Source of the DNA: Patagioenas fasciata
Lineage: Eukaryota; Chordata; Aves; Columbiformes; Columbidae
NCBI RefSeq assembly: GCF_037038585.1
Contig: NC_092524.1
Coordinates: forward strand, 67,382,552-67,446,551
Length of the DNA: 64,000 bases
Direction of reading: 5' to 3'
Shown here: positions 46,714 through 59,273 of the stretch, piece after piece
Layout: every line of letters starts with the position of its first letter
Position numbering within the stretch: position 1 is the first letter of the stretch
The notes under the pieces: model-generated
What the model was told of the DNA's origin: nothing
Databases searched by the model: none
What the model saw: the letters and a program-made list of their open reading frames with translations, nothing else
Translations under genes and position numbers: made by a program

Positions 46714-48596
46714 CTGAAATTAAACATTTGTATTAAAGAAATAAGAGACAAAACAATAAATGCACGTGCATGGAAGGTTCTTCCAGCCAGTATTTGAGAA
46801 AGCTTGTAGCAAGAGCATAGCTCTCCCAGAATTACAGATTTTAGGGTCAAGATACGGGAGGCAAGTAAGGAGTAACACCACAAGTACACTGGATTGCATA
46901 CAACTACACAACTGCCACAGTACTAGCTGGGTTAGTCTATAGTGTTTTATTTAATTAACAGTTTAAGCCCAGGTTAGAACAAGTCCAGTCTTCACAGAAT
47001 TACTGGCACCTTTGGAGCAATTAAGACTCCAGCTGATACCACCAGTGCTGAGGAGTAGAGCACATCTCAAAGTGCTCCCACGTACCACAAAGCTGAGCCT
47101 GGGGTTTGAGAAAAGCTAAACTGTCACAGCAGTTTCTCCAAACACTTCAACACCAGCATCACTACCTTCAAGGAGGCTTTGCCCCCAAACAAGCTGCTCT
47201 TTCTTTTCACCCTGAAGCACATCAGCTGTTCAGACACACACAGAAATCAAAGAGACAGCTCTGTATCTACAGATTGGGGAGAGATTTGCTGCCCTGAACC
47301 AAAAGCAGGCATGTGTGTGTGTACGCCAGGCTAATTCTGCACCTCAGAGCTAACAGAGAGTTAAGGTAGAGAAACCCATAAAGACAGAAGGAAGAAGAGA
47401 CTGTTCGGTAAGGGACATACAGCATGACACGTTGCTAGTCCCAGAGCTCAGCAGATCCTCAGCTGATATTCCGGATTCAGCAGTCCCCAGGCAACCCCAA
47501 CACAGGCTGCAGCAGATCACTACAGTCCCCACAAAGATAGCTGGACCGTGCTCCGAGAGGGAAAAGAAGAACATTTCAAGATAAGAGACTGAGCCTTTTG
47601 AAGCACAAGAGACAAAAGTTATACAGGAGAGAGAACTATCTGTACAGAAGGGCTGAAAACTAGAACAAGGAACACTGCAAACAAGTTAACTTGAAGCCCC
47701 AGCGACTACTTGGAGTTACTTTTACCAGAGTCACATAGCCCGTGGCCAGAAGGAGAAGCTGAGTGCTCAGGGCCTGCCCTGCTTCACCCACAGCGGAGCT
47801 TAGCTCCTGCAGCGGCGATTACACACATCTAACGGTTGTGTCTGCTCTGCTTCCCTTGCTGCCTTCCCCTGACGCGCACGTACGCCTGATGGCCACCATC
47901 TGTTGTCAATAACGTATCATCATCATGGAGCATTTTAATTTCCTGCTTGCTACACAGGTAACCCTGGAAACTGGGCGCGAGATGTTCTGCCTGCGACGCA
48001 CGTTCTTTCCCGAGAAGGGCTGGCAACCTGCGAGACAGCGAGGCCGAACCCCAGAAGGTTCCTGATCGGGTCAGGGAGCAGGAATAGGGGCACAAAAGAG
48101 GCCAGGAAACACATCTCTAAAGGCAAATGATTTGGCTTTTCAAATTTCAGAGTCGAGTTTACACCAAACACTGCTGGAGAGGATTTTGATGACCTGGGGA
48201 GCAACCATGCAGTTGTGTAATTATGAATTCAGCCAGGAGTAGCCAGAATCCGCTACAGAGCGGGCTCAGAGGAGAGGGAAGGGGAGACAGAGCAGCCGTC
48301 TGGGTTATTCTCTCCCTCCCACAGCAGACATGCCATTTCTACAGCAGAAAGGCAAACAGCGGCTTCACAAAACCTGCCACTATGCCCAGCATTATTAAAA
48401 CAAAATCCAAACAGATCCTCAAAGCATCTCCAGAGTGACTGCTGCTGTTATTAGACCACCGGCTTGGCTCGTACCAGCTCTGCGAGGAGTGCATCGGAGC
48501 CCGATGTTAGATATGGATTTACGTCAGCACACTTGCACAGCAGACTGTTCAGAACAATCGAAAACAGCCACTTTCTCATTAAAAGTCATTGTAACT

Positions 48597-48808
48597 TCAG
48601 GCCAGACACGAAGAAATTGTTGGCCCTGAGGGTGGTGAGAGCCTGGCCCAGGTTGTCCAGAGAGGTGGTGGCTGAACCATCCCTGGAGACATCCCAGGCC
48701 AGGCTGGACGGGGCTCTGAGCAACCTGAGCTGGCGAAGATGTCCCTGCTCATGGCAGGGGTGGCACTTGAATATCCCTTCAACCCAAACTATTCTGTGAT
48801 AATGTGTG
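48597..48808 (+). repeat. CR1 LINE fragment, subfamily II (GCH1 intron 1)
   Basis: Sense on +, starting GGCCAGACACGAAGAAATTG and ending ACTATTCTGTGATAATGTGT. Has an internal deletion near the 3' end relative to 34951-35346. Confidence 0.92.
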
Positions 48809-50036
48809 ACACAGTGTAAGGCCAAAGCTACAACAGAAGCCACTTCAGCCATGAAGCCCCATATATATTTACATACACACTTATTATGTATAAAATACCT
48901 ACCTGAATAGATCCTTACAAACTTTATCTTAGGAACATTACTACTACCAGAATTCTGAAGAGCCACATTGTATCATAGAGACAGCTATTTTAAAGCTGGG
49001 GGTAAAAGGAGGTTAAGTGACTTGTGACATACCAGACAGGTAAATTCAGGAACAAAATACATCCTTCCTGTGGCTAAAACAAGCAAACAGGAAGACAAAC
49101 ACCATCCATCTGTCTGGCAAATCCCCTCTTAAGTTACAGCCCAGAGTTATAGCAGTTTGGGAAATGCCCACTCACAGCCAAGGGAGTTTTAGAGGTAAGC
49201 AAACAGATCTGTGTGTCAAGAATATAACCACAAAGCTGTGGGATACATCTCATTGATACAGGTCTTGCCATTATTGCACCTTGGATTTCTTTAATGTTAA
49301 ACAGCCAGCTGCAGCCAGATCACAGATGATACTTGCTCAGCCACAAAATCCGCAGCTGTGCCTGCAGCAAGGTGCACTGATTTAATTCAGCATCAGTTAT
49401 TCCTTGAGAAGTGCCAGAGCCCATAAAGGAAGAAACCACCTTAGTGCCAGCCCCTCCACAACCACCAGATGATACAGGGAGACAAAGATGAAACAAAATG
49501 TGAGACTAAAGGCCACTATCTGAGTAAGTGTCCAGTTTGGAGAGCCCTAGTCACCCCATCCTGCTCCAGTCCCTCCTGCTCACTCTTCACAAGTCTCTTC
49601 TCCTGAAAATAAGCACGGCTTGTAGCCTGCCCATCCCTACTCCTCCCTCTGAAATCCCAGCTTTGTGGTGACAGAGAGTTAGGGAAGATTAGCAGCAACA
49701 AGATGCTGTGCTATGTCCCACCACAGCACTTGCTTTCAGTAATTACACAGGAGAGACTAGTTTGGCAGAGACTCAAACGCTTTGTGCAGAGAAGCAATAC
49801 CATTTTACCTCACTTTGTCTGCCCTTTTTTTTTTTTCTCTCCAGTCATTCAATTTGCAACAGCAAACAGGTCCCTGACAAGCTCAGCCTGCAGCGCGTGT
49901 TCTGGAGAACCTAATGCAGCTGAAAGGACAGCAAGGGAAATGGAGCCTCAGATTAACCAGGTCAGAAAAAAGATGGGAACAAATTTGTGCCTCTTCTCCT
50001 GTTCTTTCATTCTACCTAGCCAAGCACACTGCCTAG

Positions 50037-50124
50037 CCTGAGCTGGGTGAAGATGTCCCTGCTCATGGCAGGGGTTGGACCAGCTGAGCTTTGAAGGTCT
50101 CCTCCAACCCAAACTACTCTATGA
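50037..50124 (+). repeat. CR1 3'-end fragment, subfamily II
   Basis: An 88-base sense end: CTGAGCTGGGTGAAGATGTC through AACTACTCTATGACT. Confidence 0.88.
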
Positions 50125-53100
50125 CTTCGGTTTCCTCATTTGGAGACCCCAAAACATTTACTCTTGCCACTCATGGCAAGATCTAAAAGTCACATTGCCC
50201 CTCTCCAAGCCTGTCCTGGTTCAGACCGAGCAATGTGTGTGTTACACTGGCTGCACCTCTCAGCTCTAAGTGATGATGCATATCTGCCTTTCTAACACAA
50301 GTGCATCTTTTCCATCCCTTCCTCCTGTGGCACTAGAACCCTCAAAGTAGAAATCATAGAAGTCAGCACAGCTTTTAGAGGGAAGAGGGACTAGGAGTAA
50401 ACATTTCTGGCTTGGTTTCCTGAGAAAGCAAGGCACCTGCAGCTCAGGTGGGCTCCTCCTCAACAGGCTACTTTTCCTCAATACAAAAAGGACATTTTTC
50501 CTCTCAAATGCATCAACACTTTTACTCCCACCAAGTACTACCTACATAATCCTCCCCCCATCAGTAGGACAGGACTCATCCCCTCTGCTTGCAGGGAGAC
50601 AGGCATGTTCACACATCATCCCTTGGTCTCAGTCCCACCTTCCCTCACTTTTATTCACCACAGTGTGCTCAGCTGCTGCCACCAAGCCCCGTCTACAAGC
50701 TAAAGGAGACTGCAAATAACACCCCAGAAAAAGCTAAGGGAAGTTACTGGTTAAGTCCTTCAGTCTAGATACATCATGTTAGTGAAAAGAATTAAAATAC
50801 ATGGTCAGAAAGATGGGAACAAGAACAAACATTCTGTGTACAGTTGGGCACTCTTTAGATTATTCCAGCTGATTTTTCCTTCAGCCCAGAGTTCAAGTCC
50901 TGTTGTAGAAACTTCAGTGGACTGTTAAAGCTGAACAGCCGCCTCTGGTGTAAGTTAACTCCCGAAACAGAGCAGAATTCATTTTCTGTTCTATGTTCAA
51001 AAAAGAGTTGATAAAAGAAGAAAAAAAAAATCAGAACTGGATGAAGACAGAATGAGAAAGACCTTTCAGGATTTTGCGTCAGAGCTAAGCAAAAAAGACC
51101 TGTTGCTATAGAAACTATTTGCATGGCTTTAATGTGACACAGGAAAGCAAAAGCACCTCTGGCAACCAAAGAAGCCAGAGCCCACCCAGCAGCTGGCTCG
51201 GCAGGTGCAGGGAATGGGGGGTGGCAGCACTGCGGCAGCTTCACAGCCCGTCAGATGTCCCATTTGTACTGTGCCTGGGAGACAGGCGACTGAAGTGATG
51301 CAGGTTGTTCTCACCAGGAGATAAAGTACTTCCCTGTGGTGCTCAGTTGCTCCACTTCAGAGGAGTCAGACTGAGGATGAAGGCAGGCTCAGAGACTCCC
51401 CAATAGTGTTCCTTGAGCTCATCCATCCCAGCAGAGACATGAGGCACATGGTTCTCCTGATACCCAGCACACAGCTCCAGACTGTCCTCACCAACAGCCC
51501 CAAAGTCTCCATGGTGACCCATGAGTCACCAGCTGAGGCCACCAGAGGGTTAGGTTGAGGCCAGTGGATGCAGAAGTCCTATGAGGACAGTGGGACAAGT
51601 GACACCATACCAGTAGCCATCAAACTGAAGTACATGCTAAGGTCAAGTACCTTCTGCTGGACTGAGTTACACCAAAGCCAGTGGCAAGGAATCTTGCATG
51701 AACTGGAACCAGGCTATGGTTTGGAGGATGCTCCAGAACAGCAGTGCCATGAGCCAGAGATTAAGCATTCACTACCAGTAAAATCAGCTGAGGTATGTGG
51801 GCAGATACCTTTTGAGGGTCCTTGGCAGGAAGAAGTTCCTCTTCCAACCTTGTATTCTACAATTCATCCAACAACAGATGTAATAGTTCATGGTTCCTGC
51901 TCTGTCAAACACCTGCCCATGTGGAAGGGAAACCAACTACAGGGTCAGAATAAAATCTGGAAGGAAATTGCTACAAAAAAAGCCTTTCAGTCGCTGCTGG
52001 GTAAGCAGTAAAATGTAAAAATCAAAACTTGACTTTATTTATTCATGTGATGACATTACAGGATAACTGTAGTTACAGAAAATATTCCAGGGAAGAACCA
52101 AGAAAATTATTGCAGCCTTTCAGTATTAAAAAGGTACCAGGAATTTTTTATGCATGCAGAGAAGAGAATCAGGCTACAAAAAACACTCATTCATATAAAG
52201 ACAGTTTGCACAGCTGCAGAAAGTTAATGACTCCAGGTTGCTATGAAAGTGAGTGGCCTGGGCTGCCAGTCGCTTCAAGACTTCTTGGAGAGCTCTAGAA
52301 AGACACACAATCCAAGGTGCCACATTATTATTTAAACAGAGTTCAAAAGCTGCAGAGAAAATTAAATGGGCACTATGTGGTTTCCTTGCCATAACATATC
52401 TTCCTAACAGGAACAAAGAGAGGCCTCAGACAAAAGAATTTACAAGTTTATGACTAATATTTCACAGATTTCATCACTGCTACACTAAGAGACTAGAAAC
52501 AGATATTCAACTTCAAATGGGAAGCTTTGCTTTCAAAATTCCTCATTTACCAGAAGGGTGGTGAACCAGATGAGTAGTTTAAGGCACATTTCATAGAAGC
52601 AAAGACAGAGGAAAAGCATCATTGCTATTCAACTAATTCTGGCCATCATTTGTAGATATTTGTTTATTTTCCTATAATACACTTTCCATGTCACAGCAAG
52701 AGATTAAAGTCTATTCATCAGGATCAGTTATTGCAGACTCTCAGACAAAGCTAAGATTGGGTACTAGAAGTAGTCCTTCCTCTGCCAGGAGATTTATTAA
52801 TATGAGGGAAAGCAGAGTTACAGAGATGTTCATTAAACTGTATTGGGATTTCAATAACCATTTCAATGTCTCATGTCACAGAATGTGCTGAAAGCCTCCA
52901 CCCATCCACATTTCTTTCTGGAAGTGAAACAAAGGAAATATCAAAGACAAAACAACACTTTGGAAAACAACACAGAGATCAGAAGCCTTTACTAGTTAAG
53001 ATCCAAGAGGATTCCTTAAATCTCAACAAAACCCCAGACAAGCTTGGTGTTCCTTACGCATTAATAAGCAGGGGAGATCACCCTGGAAAACACTGCAGTC

Positions 53101-53309
53101 CTGGTTCCCAGCAGAAGTCTCACTGTGCTAACCTGTTTCAGCATCACAGGTTTTACTTAGGAGAAAATAGAGGTTAAAGAAAAAACACCAAGAATCTTAC
53201 TCTGAACAATCCCATTTCTCCCACCCTCTGGTTTATTATACAAGAAATAGTCACATCCACACCACAGTAATGCTGGTGTTTAAGTTACTAACAGATTAGA
53301 CTATGGCAT

Positions 53310-53610
53310 TCTGAAAGGTTGAAGCATGAAGGGTGTTGGTCTCTTCTCACAAGTAGGAAGAGACAGGACAAGAGGAAATGGCCTCCAGTTGCACCACGGG
53401 AGGTTTAGATTGGATACGAGGAAAAATTTCTTCCCAGAAAGGGCTGTCGGGCATTGGAACAGGCTGCCCAGGGCAGTGCTGGAGTCACCATCCCTGGAGG
53501 GGCTGAACAGACACATAAATGAGGCTCTCAGGGACATGGGGTAGTGCCAGGGTTGGGTTAATGGCTGGACTCAATCTTGAGGATCTTTTCCAGCCAAAAC
53601 AATGCTATGA
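53310..53610 (+). repeat. CR1 LINE fragment, subfamily III (GCH1 intron 1)
   Basis: Sense copy with GGGTGTTGGTCTCTTCTCAC, the marker GGGCATTGGAACAGGCTGCC and a decayed octamer end. Confidence 0.92.
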
Positions 53611-56345
53611 GAAGCAAGAAAACTAGTGGTACCTTGTTTCCAGGAAAGAATGAAGCAACTCACCAGCTCTTAGCAAAGGGCAGCACCGCTGATCAAACAG
53701 CTTTGTTTGTTTAAGGCACTGCCTGTCTAATTTTATGTAGCAATGCCTAACACCTCTCATCTGCAGCAAACCAAGGGGGCTTGGAAAAATTTATGAGCTT
53801 ACACCACTGTCATCTGTCAAAATACAAAATCCACACAGACAAGAAGATGAAGGAAAGAGTATTAAGGTTGCATTTTTTCGCCCTTCGCCATAGGAAAAGC
53901 ACACAAACTAGTGAGAGAGCAAAAGCAACATATATATAGTTCAACAGGTACATAAAGCTTGAAAGCAGCCTTTCAAAGCACAGAGGTTCAGAACAAAGTT
54001 ATCCTCTCCCAGTATTTCTGATCTTTATTTCCCGATTAAAACTCACTGAAAGGACAGCTGAACCTGCCAACAGGCTTGAAAGCTAACTTACCTACCAGAA
54101 AAGTCTTCCAGTTTTTATTTATGTAACAATTACCACCATTACCAGCAGCTATACTGTCTAATGAACACGGCATTTTGCTTAGAGGGCTCACAGATCATGA
54201 AAACAAGTTAAGTTTTGTGCTGCAGATGCAGGCAGCTTGTTCAGCCCTGTGCCTGATGTTTCCTACAGGATTACACAACCAGAATCAACCCCTTTATGAT
54301 TTTGCTTTTGAAACTACCATCCACACTCACCTTTCCTGTAACTTACCAGTTAACTCTGCTTAGCAAGATTGATTCTTAAGTCCTCAGCTTCAATTACAAG
54401 TTGATACTGTCTGCAATCTTATTTCCATGTATTCCCTCATTTGCACACACCTGTGCTCTGTAGCATTTATATAGCATCAAGAGTGTGACATTAAACCTTT
54501 ACTAAAGGAGGGAGAGATCTCTCAAGGTTTAACCTTCAGGTGGCAGGCAATCACCTGTACCAACCATAAGAAAAGTTAGAGGCAACCAGGTATCAACAGC
54601 CCAGTTCACCTTTATTAACCAAGAGAACAGGTTACTATTTCGCAGTATAATTTACACCCAGAAATATGAAGCTGATAGACCTGACTCCGGAAAAGAAACC
54701 ATGCTCCTGGATGCTCATGCAGAAGCACTGCATTAAATTGAGCATTAAAACTGTTGCAACCCTGTCTGCTCTGTCATCCTTCCCAACACAGTAAGTGGTT
54801 TCTGGTGTAGTGGCTGTTAGTCTACATCATCCCCAAGTGTAAACTGCTACAGATATTATTTGAAATCGCTGGAAGTATTCTCGCTCCTCCAGTGAAATCT
54901 TGTTGACTGGTACTACAGAAGTGAGATCAATGCATTTGAATACGTTGTCAAAGAAAGAGGTTGAGGCCTTTAGTAAAGCCAGGATTAATAAGAGAATCTA
55001 GAAATAATAGGAGACAGATTCAGACATTTAGCAAGTAAACTCTACTAATGGCTCTGAAGTACAATACTGACCAGCTGCAGAACACAGATAGCAAAGATGA
55101 ATAACGGGTAACACTCTCTGCACTATCAAAACCAAGCTGGGAAATACACACATAGTGGAAGTCGGAAAGCAGATTCAGCTTCACTGCTACTCACCAAAAC
55201 CTAAATGGAGATAAGACCCAGTATTTAGATAAAAATTTCCCATAAAACACTACAAATTTAAGCTGTGAGAAGCGTGAAAATACAAACACAATCAGGTGTC
55301 ATGGAAGCAAAGTGACAACACCAAGGAAAGGAGATTAAATGTCCAGCATGTTCAAACATGCCCCAATGTATTCAGGTTCTCAGACACATATTAGCCAAGA
55401 AGATTAAAAAAAAATTGTTCTTAAAGAGTGAATTATCAAGACTCAAAACCAACACCCATTTGCTGATCCTGTTGAAACCACACTATCAGCTCTGCAGTTT
55501 CCAAAAGCATTCCTTCAAACCAATGCCACCACGGTTCCTGAAACCAAACTCCCCACTTGCACCACTGGATCTTCTCCCCCAAGGCCACCAGAGGACCAGC
55601 TGCTGCAGGGCCAGCATCCCAAGAGCTTTCAGCAACCTGAGTGCACTCAAAGTGTTCAGTGACAAAAGTCACTAACCCCAGAGCACAGGGCAGCAGTCAG
55701 GTAGCTCAGTTTTGTGAGCAACCACATGAGCCCCCTGATCGCACAAGTGAGGCTTGAGTCAAGCACATCAAACACAGAGGACCTCCTGCAGTGTACTTGC
55801 AACTTCATACTCTCCAGCCTTCACTGTATTTCATCATTTGTGATTATTACATCACTCTTGTGTTCCTGTATGCAAAATTAAAACACCATCAGAAATGCAT
55901 TTTCTCCTGCCCATTCAAGGCAGCTGCTCAAGCAGACAAGCTCAGAAAGCTGATTTTAAAGCCTGTAGCTGTACTGACATTCACTGTCTTGGTTTGTCTT
56001 CATCACTCTTTCCTGGCTGCACAGTCGAGCAACATTTCCATATGCTGACAAGGGTTGTGAGCTCAGCTGGGACCAGCCACAGACAGGTACCTATTGCAAC
56101 ACAACTTGCTTCTAGCTCTGTTTGTACAGTCACCACCTTTGATGAAAAGTTGGTACTTACAGCTATTGCAACTGTCTGTTTTCTTCTGCCTGTTGGGCAG
56201 TAAACCTGAACACGCTCCTCACCACACATCCCACAAGTCACCACTTTAACCTCTGCCTATCCAGACAGTTCCACACAAGGAGCTGAACAAGCTGCAAAGC
56301 AAACCTGAGAAAACAAGAGGTTAGGGCTGCTTTATGTTGGAGCCT

Positions 56346-56368
56346 TTTTTTTTTGTTTGTTTGTTTAA
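56346..56368. repeat. Poly(T)/(TTTG)n simple repeat
   Basis: A ten-T run followed by three GTTT units. On the GCH1 strand it reads (AAAC)n then poly(A), as the tail of a retroposed sequence might, but no retrocopy is recognised next to it. Confidence 0.8.
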
Positions 56369-58489
56369 CTCTTCCAAGCCAGTTCCTGGTCCACTTCACA
56401 GCCTGGGTAGGCGGTCAGTTGTATTGATATAACCAAGTGACCATCAGGATGCTGCAGCAGCGACAAACCACAGGAGCTGCAGACCCACAGCAAGCCCTGC
56501 TCCCAAAGGCTTTGTAGTTGTTGGCTCCAAAGTTTCACAACACATTTAAAACTCTCCCAAGGGGAAGTTACTCCCAAATAAACTCTCCCAGCCAACTCAT
56601 CCATCAGTCACTTTGCTAGCTGCTGTGGACTTATCCTTCAGCTACAGCTTTTCCATTCCACTAGTAAGAGTGGGAAGACTGAAGCTGGGAATCGTGCAAG
56701 AAGAGGTGAGTAGCTGGGAAGCAAAATAATTCCCTACCTGACACAGAAAGGAATGTTAAGATCACCGCTTCATTTTATTTCCTAGAAAGAAAAAAAGTAC
56801 AAGGCCCAAAAGTACAGCACTTCGCAGTGATGCAGCTCTCCCAGGTATGGATGTTCAGGGGAGGAGGCTATCCAGAACAACTCTGCTTAATGAAATGTAT
56901 GCGAGAGATTAGGACACAGCGGGTCCCAGAGAATCCACACTGGAGCGGAAAAAAAAGCTATTTAAAACAACTTAAGAAAACATGTAGCTCTGCACACAAA
57001 ACTGACAGCAAGAGGATTTAAGATGAGTAGCAACCTCATCCAGGTTCAATACAAAAATTCATGCTCAGAAACTATCACCAAAAAAAAAAAAAATCCTTCT
57101 GCTGGAGACTGGTAGGATGACTGCGAGACCTCCTGTGTTTTATAACAGTAGAGATACATGCAGTACCCAAATGAGTAAAGTTACTCCTAGTAGATGAAGA
57201 ATTATTCTGTGAGACCAAGAAATCTCACTTCATGCTATGCAGCAGGACTAAAGGAAGATATGAACGAGGATGGCCACTGCAGCCCAGAGCCTATTTCCAG
57301 ATGTGAAGATGAAAACCTGGTTTGGGCAGAAAGGCAAAACAAAGTAGAAAAGCTGTTCCTGGGGAAAACCAGGGCACAACACCCGCACATAAGTCAGCCA
57401 TGAGTAAATGAGTGCTGGAAGTTACACGCCCTGTGATCTCAGAAGAGACGGTAGCTGAGAAGTGAAAAGGAAACTAAAGATGAAAGTCGAGCTTTATGCT
57501 GAAGCACAGTGCACTTACAAAAGGGCTCTGAGGCGTTCGCAGGAAGCTCCCCGTCACCAGACGTCCGCTCGGCCCAGCCTTTCCATTCAGCTGCAACACC
57601 CCAGCGCTGTGCTCCAAAGAGTGGAACACGCTCAGCTCCTTTGCCATTCGCATTCAAAGGCCCTCACTGACAGCGTCTGCATCCCCGACACACAACAGGA
57701 ACTTGCCTTTTACTGTAAGAGGAATCAGGGGAAATCCCCAGCTTCCCAAGCTCTTCTGTACTGCACAGAGTCCTCATTAAAAAGGCCAAGAGGCAAAGTG
57801 ATGTAATAAGCCTAAATATTCAAGCAGGATTTACCATGCACTGCAACCAAGGGACAACTTCGGAGTTGCTGTTGATGAGGTCCACAAATCCCACCCAAGT
57901 TCCTCTCTGCCTGCCAGCAAGAGAAGACCCGAGGGGCAGGGATGTGGGGCTGGGTTACATCTCCACACCTGCATCCATGGCTGGGACCCTGAGATGGGGG
58001 TGGGATCTCCCCCACCTCATGTTTCATCCTCACCTGATAACAGAGCCAGCAGAAAGGGACCTTTTCTAAGAAAATTCAAGCCACTTCCCCCTGCTAACAC
58101 AAGCGAGTGTTCCTGCCCCTTCCAAACACAGCCCGGCTGGGATGGATGGTACAGTCAACAAGTTCCTATGCCAGAGCTCAAAAAAGTTTATACCAGGAAA
58201 GCAAAAGCACTTGCTCAGTTCACCCAAACCAGAAGCACGGAAGTTTACGACAGAATGTAAGCTTGACCAGAGTGGAGTTTAAAACAAATACATAGAGGAA
58301 AGGGAGGGGACAGAGAGGGGTTTCTGTAATAACACGTACTGCTGGTGACTTACAAGGGGCACCAGGCGGACGTAGAGCAGCAAAGCCCATTTTAAGACAC
58401 AAACCAGGAAAGCCAGCCCCACGGCTGGTGTTAAAGCACCCGGCCCCAGCCCGGAGCCCTCCCCGCGGTGACGCCCGTCCCGTCCCTAC

Positions 58490-58790
58490 CCGAGATGGTC
58501 TCCTGGTAGCCCTTGGTGAAGAACTGCATGGCGGTGGCCGCTCTCCAGGGCGTCTTCAGCAGCCCCTGCCGCTCGGGGTCCTCGCCCAGCGAGCGCAGGA
58601 TGGTGGTGTACGCGGCCGCCAGGCTGGGCAGGCTCAGCTCGTTGTCCTCCTCGCTGCGGGGCCGCTCGCCCCGCCACCCGTCCCCGCTGCCCCCGCCATG
58701 GGGGACGCGCGGCTTCTCGGTTCCCGCCGACGCAGAGGGCGGCGGCTTCTCCTGCCGCGCGTACCCATTGCAGCTCCGCGCCGCCTCCAT
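58490..58790 (-). CDS. GCH1: GCH1 exon 1 (start codon, N-terminal regulatory region)
   Basis: GTP cyclohydrolase I converts GTP to 7,8-dihydroneopterin triphosphate plus formate. This is the first and rate-limiting step of tetrahydrobiopterin synthesis, carried out by a cytosolic homodecamer that the family's regulatory protein GFRP modulates. Exon 1 encodes residues 1-100 plus one base. It opens [15 protein letters not shown] and has a poorly conserved Pro/Gly-rich N-terminus. From residue 38 comes the conserved [20 protein letters not shown], then [18 protein letters not shown] and TKGYQETIS. The donor is TCGG|GTAGGG. The frame stays open upstream to 59177, but I chose the ATG at 58790-58788 because a TATA box lies only about 125 bases upstream, and the N-terminus matches bird GCH1 as I remember it. 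Confidence 0.95.
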
Positions 58791-58911
58791 GGGCCCCGGC
58801 AGGGGCGGCCGCCCCGCGGGCAGCACGCTGAGGAGGAACCCGGCGCCCAGATCCACCGATCCCGCCCCCTCTTCACCCGCCGCTGCTGCCGCCTCAGTCC
58901 CTCCGCCGCCC

Positions 58912-58965
58912 ACTTTATACCGCCCGCGCCGCCGCCATTGGCCGCCGCCCCGTGACGTCACCGTC
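58912..58965 (-). promoter_or_regulatory. GCH1: GCH1 core promoter: CRE, CCAAT box, TATA box
   Basis: In transcription order on the minus strand there is a perfect palindromic CRE TGACGTCA (58960-58953). A CCAAT box (58941-58937) follows 11 bases later, and TATAAA (58919-58914) 17 bases after that. Transcription should start about 25-30 bases beyond the TATA, near 58885-58890, giving a 5'UTR of about 95-100 bases. Mammalian GCH1 promoters are known to carry a CRE-like site next to a CCAAT box that mediates cAMP response, so the arrangement is expected. The start site is inferred. Confidence 0.8.
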
Positions 58966-59273
58966 TGTGTCATGACCCGGCCGGTCTCAGCCCGGCGGGG
59001 AGCGGGGGCATCTCGGGTGAGCGGTTCGGGACCCGGTCCCAGTAGGGGAACTCGTTCCATCGCTCCCTGGGGAGCCCAGGGCGAGCGGCGAGGCTGCGCT
59101 GGCAAAAGCATGAAGGAGCAGGGGCCCTCTGGGCTATGGGTCCGTGCTCCGTGCAGCAGGTCCCGCCATCGTTCCACGTTTTCATCCTCTAAACTTCAGG
59201 GGCTGGTCCTTCTCCCACCAGGGTGATGCTGGCACACCCCACTCAGTGAGTCCCTGGTGCTGAGGGAGTTCTG

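Larger units (their letters stand above)
46714..58489 (-). other. GCH1: GCH1 intron 1
   Basis: An 11.8 kb intron carrying three plus-strand CR1 fragments (48597-48808, 50037-50124, 53310-53610), a CpG-dense segment around 47800-48080, and a 147-codon + strand frame at 51568-52011 of unknown nature. It also has a poly(T)/(TTTG)n run near 56346-56368 and a poly(A) run near 57079-57093. The rest shows no gene I can recognise. Confidence 0.85.
58440..59110. promoter_or_regulatory. GCH1: CpG island over GCH1 exon 1 and promoter
   Basis: GC content and CpG density rise sharply compared with the AT-rich flanks. The segment spans exon 1, the 5'UTR and about 150 bases beyond the CRE. Long frames on the + strand here (for example 58513-59226) are by-products of high GC content and overlap GCH1 exon 1 antisense. 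I do not call them genes. Confidence 0.8.

Noticed and set aside
55358-55675. 105-codon + strand frame, with a minus-strand frame opposite
   Set aside because: Open on both strands in AT-rich intron, without recognisable motifs; most likely chance.
58791-59177. In-frame upstream extension of GCH1 exon 1 to ATGs at 59177 and later
   Set aside because: These ATGs lie upstream of, or within, the TATA/CRE promoter, so they should not be in the mRNA. The known N-terminus starts MEAARS.
58513-59226. 237-codon + strand frame over the GCH1 promoter
   Set aside because: It lies antisense to GCH1 exon 1 in a CpG island. High GC lowers stop frequency, and the product is Arg/Pro/Ala-rich without recognisable domains.
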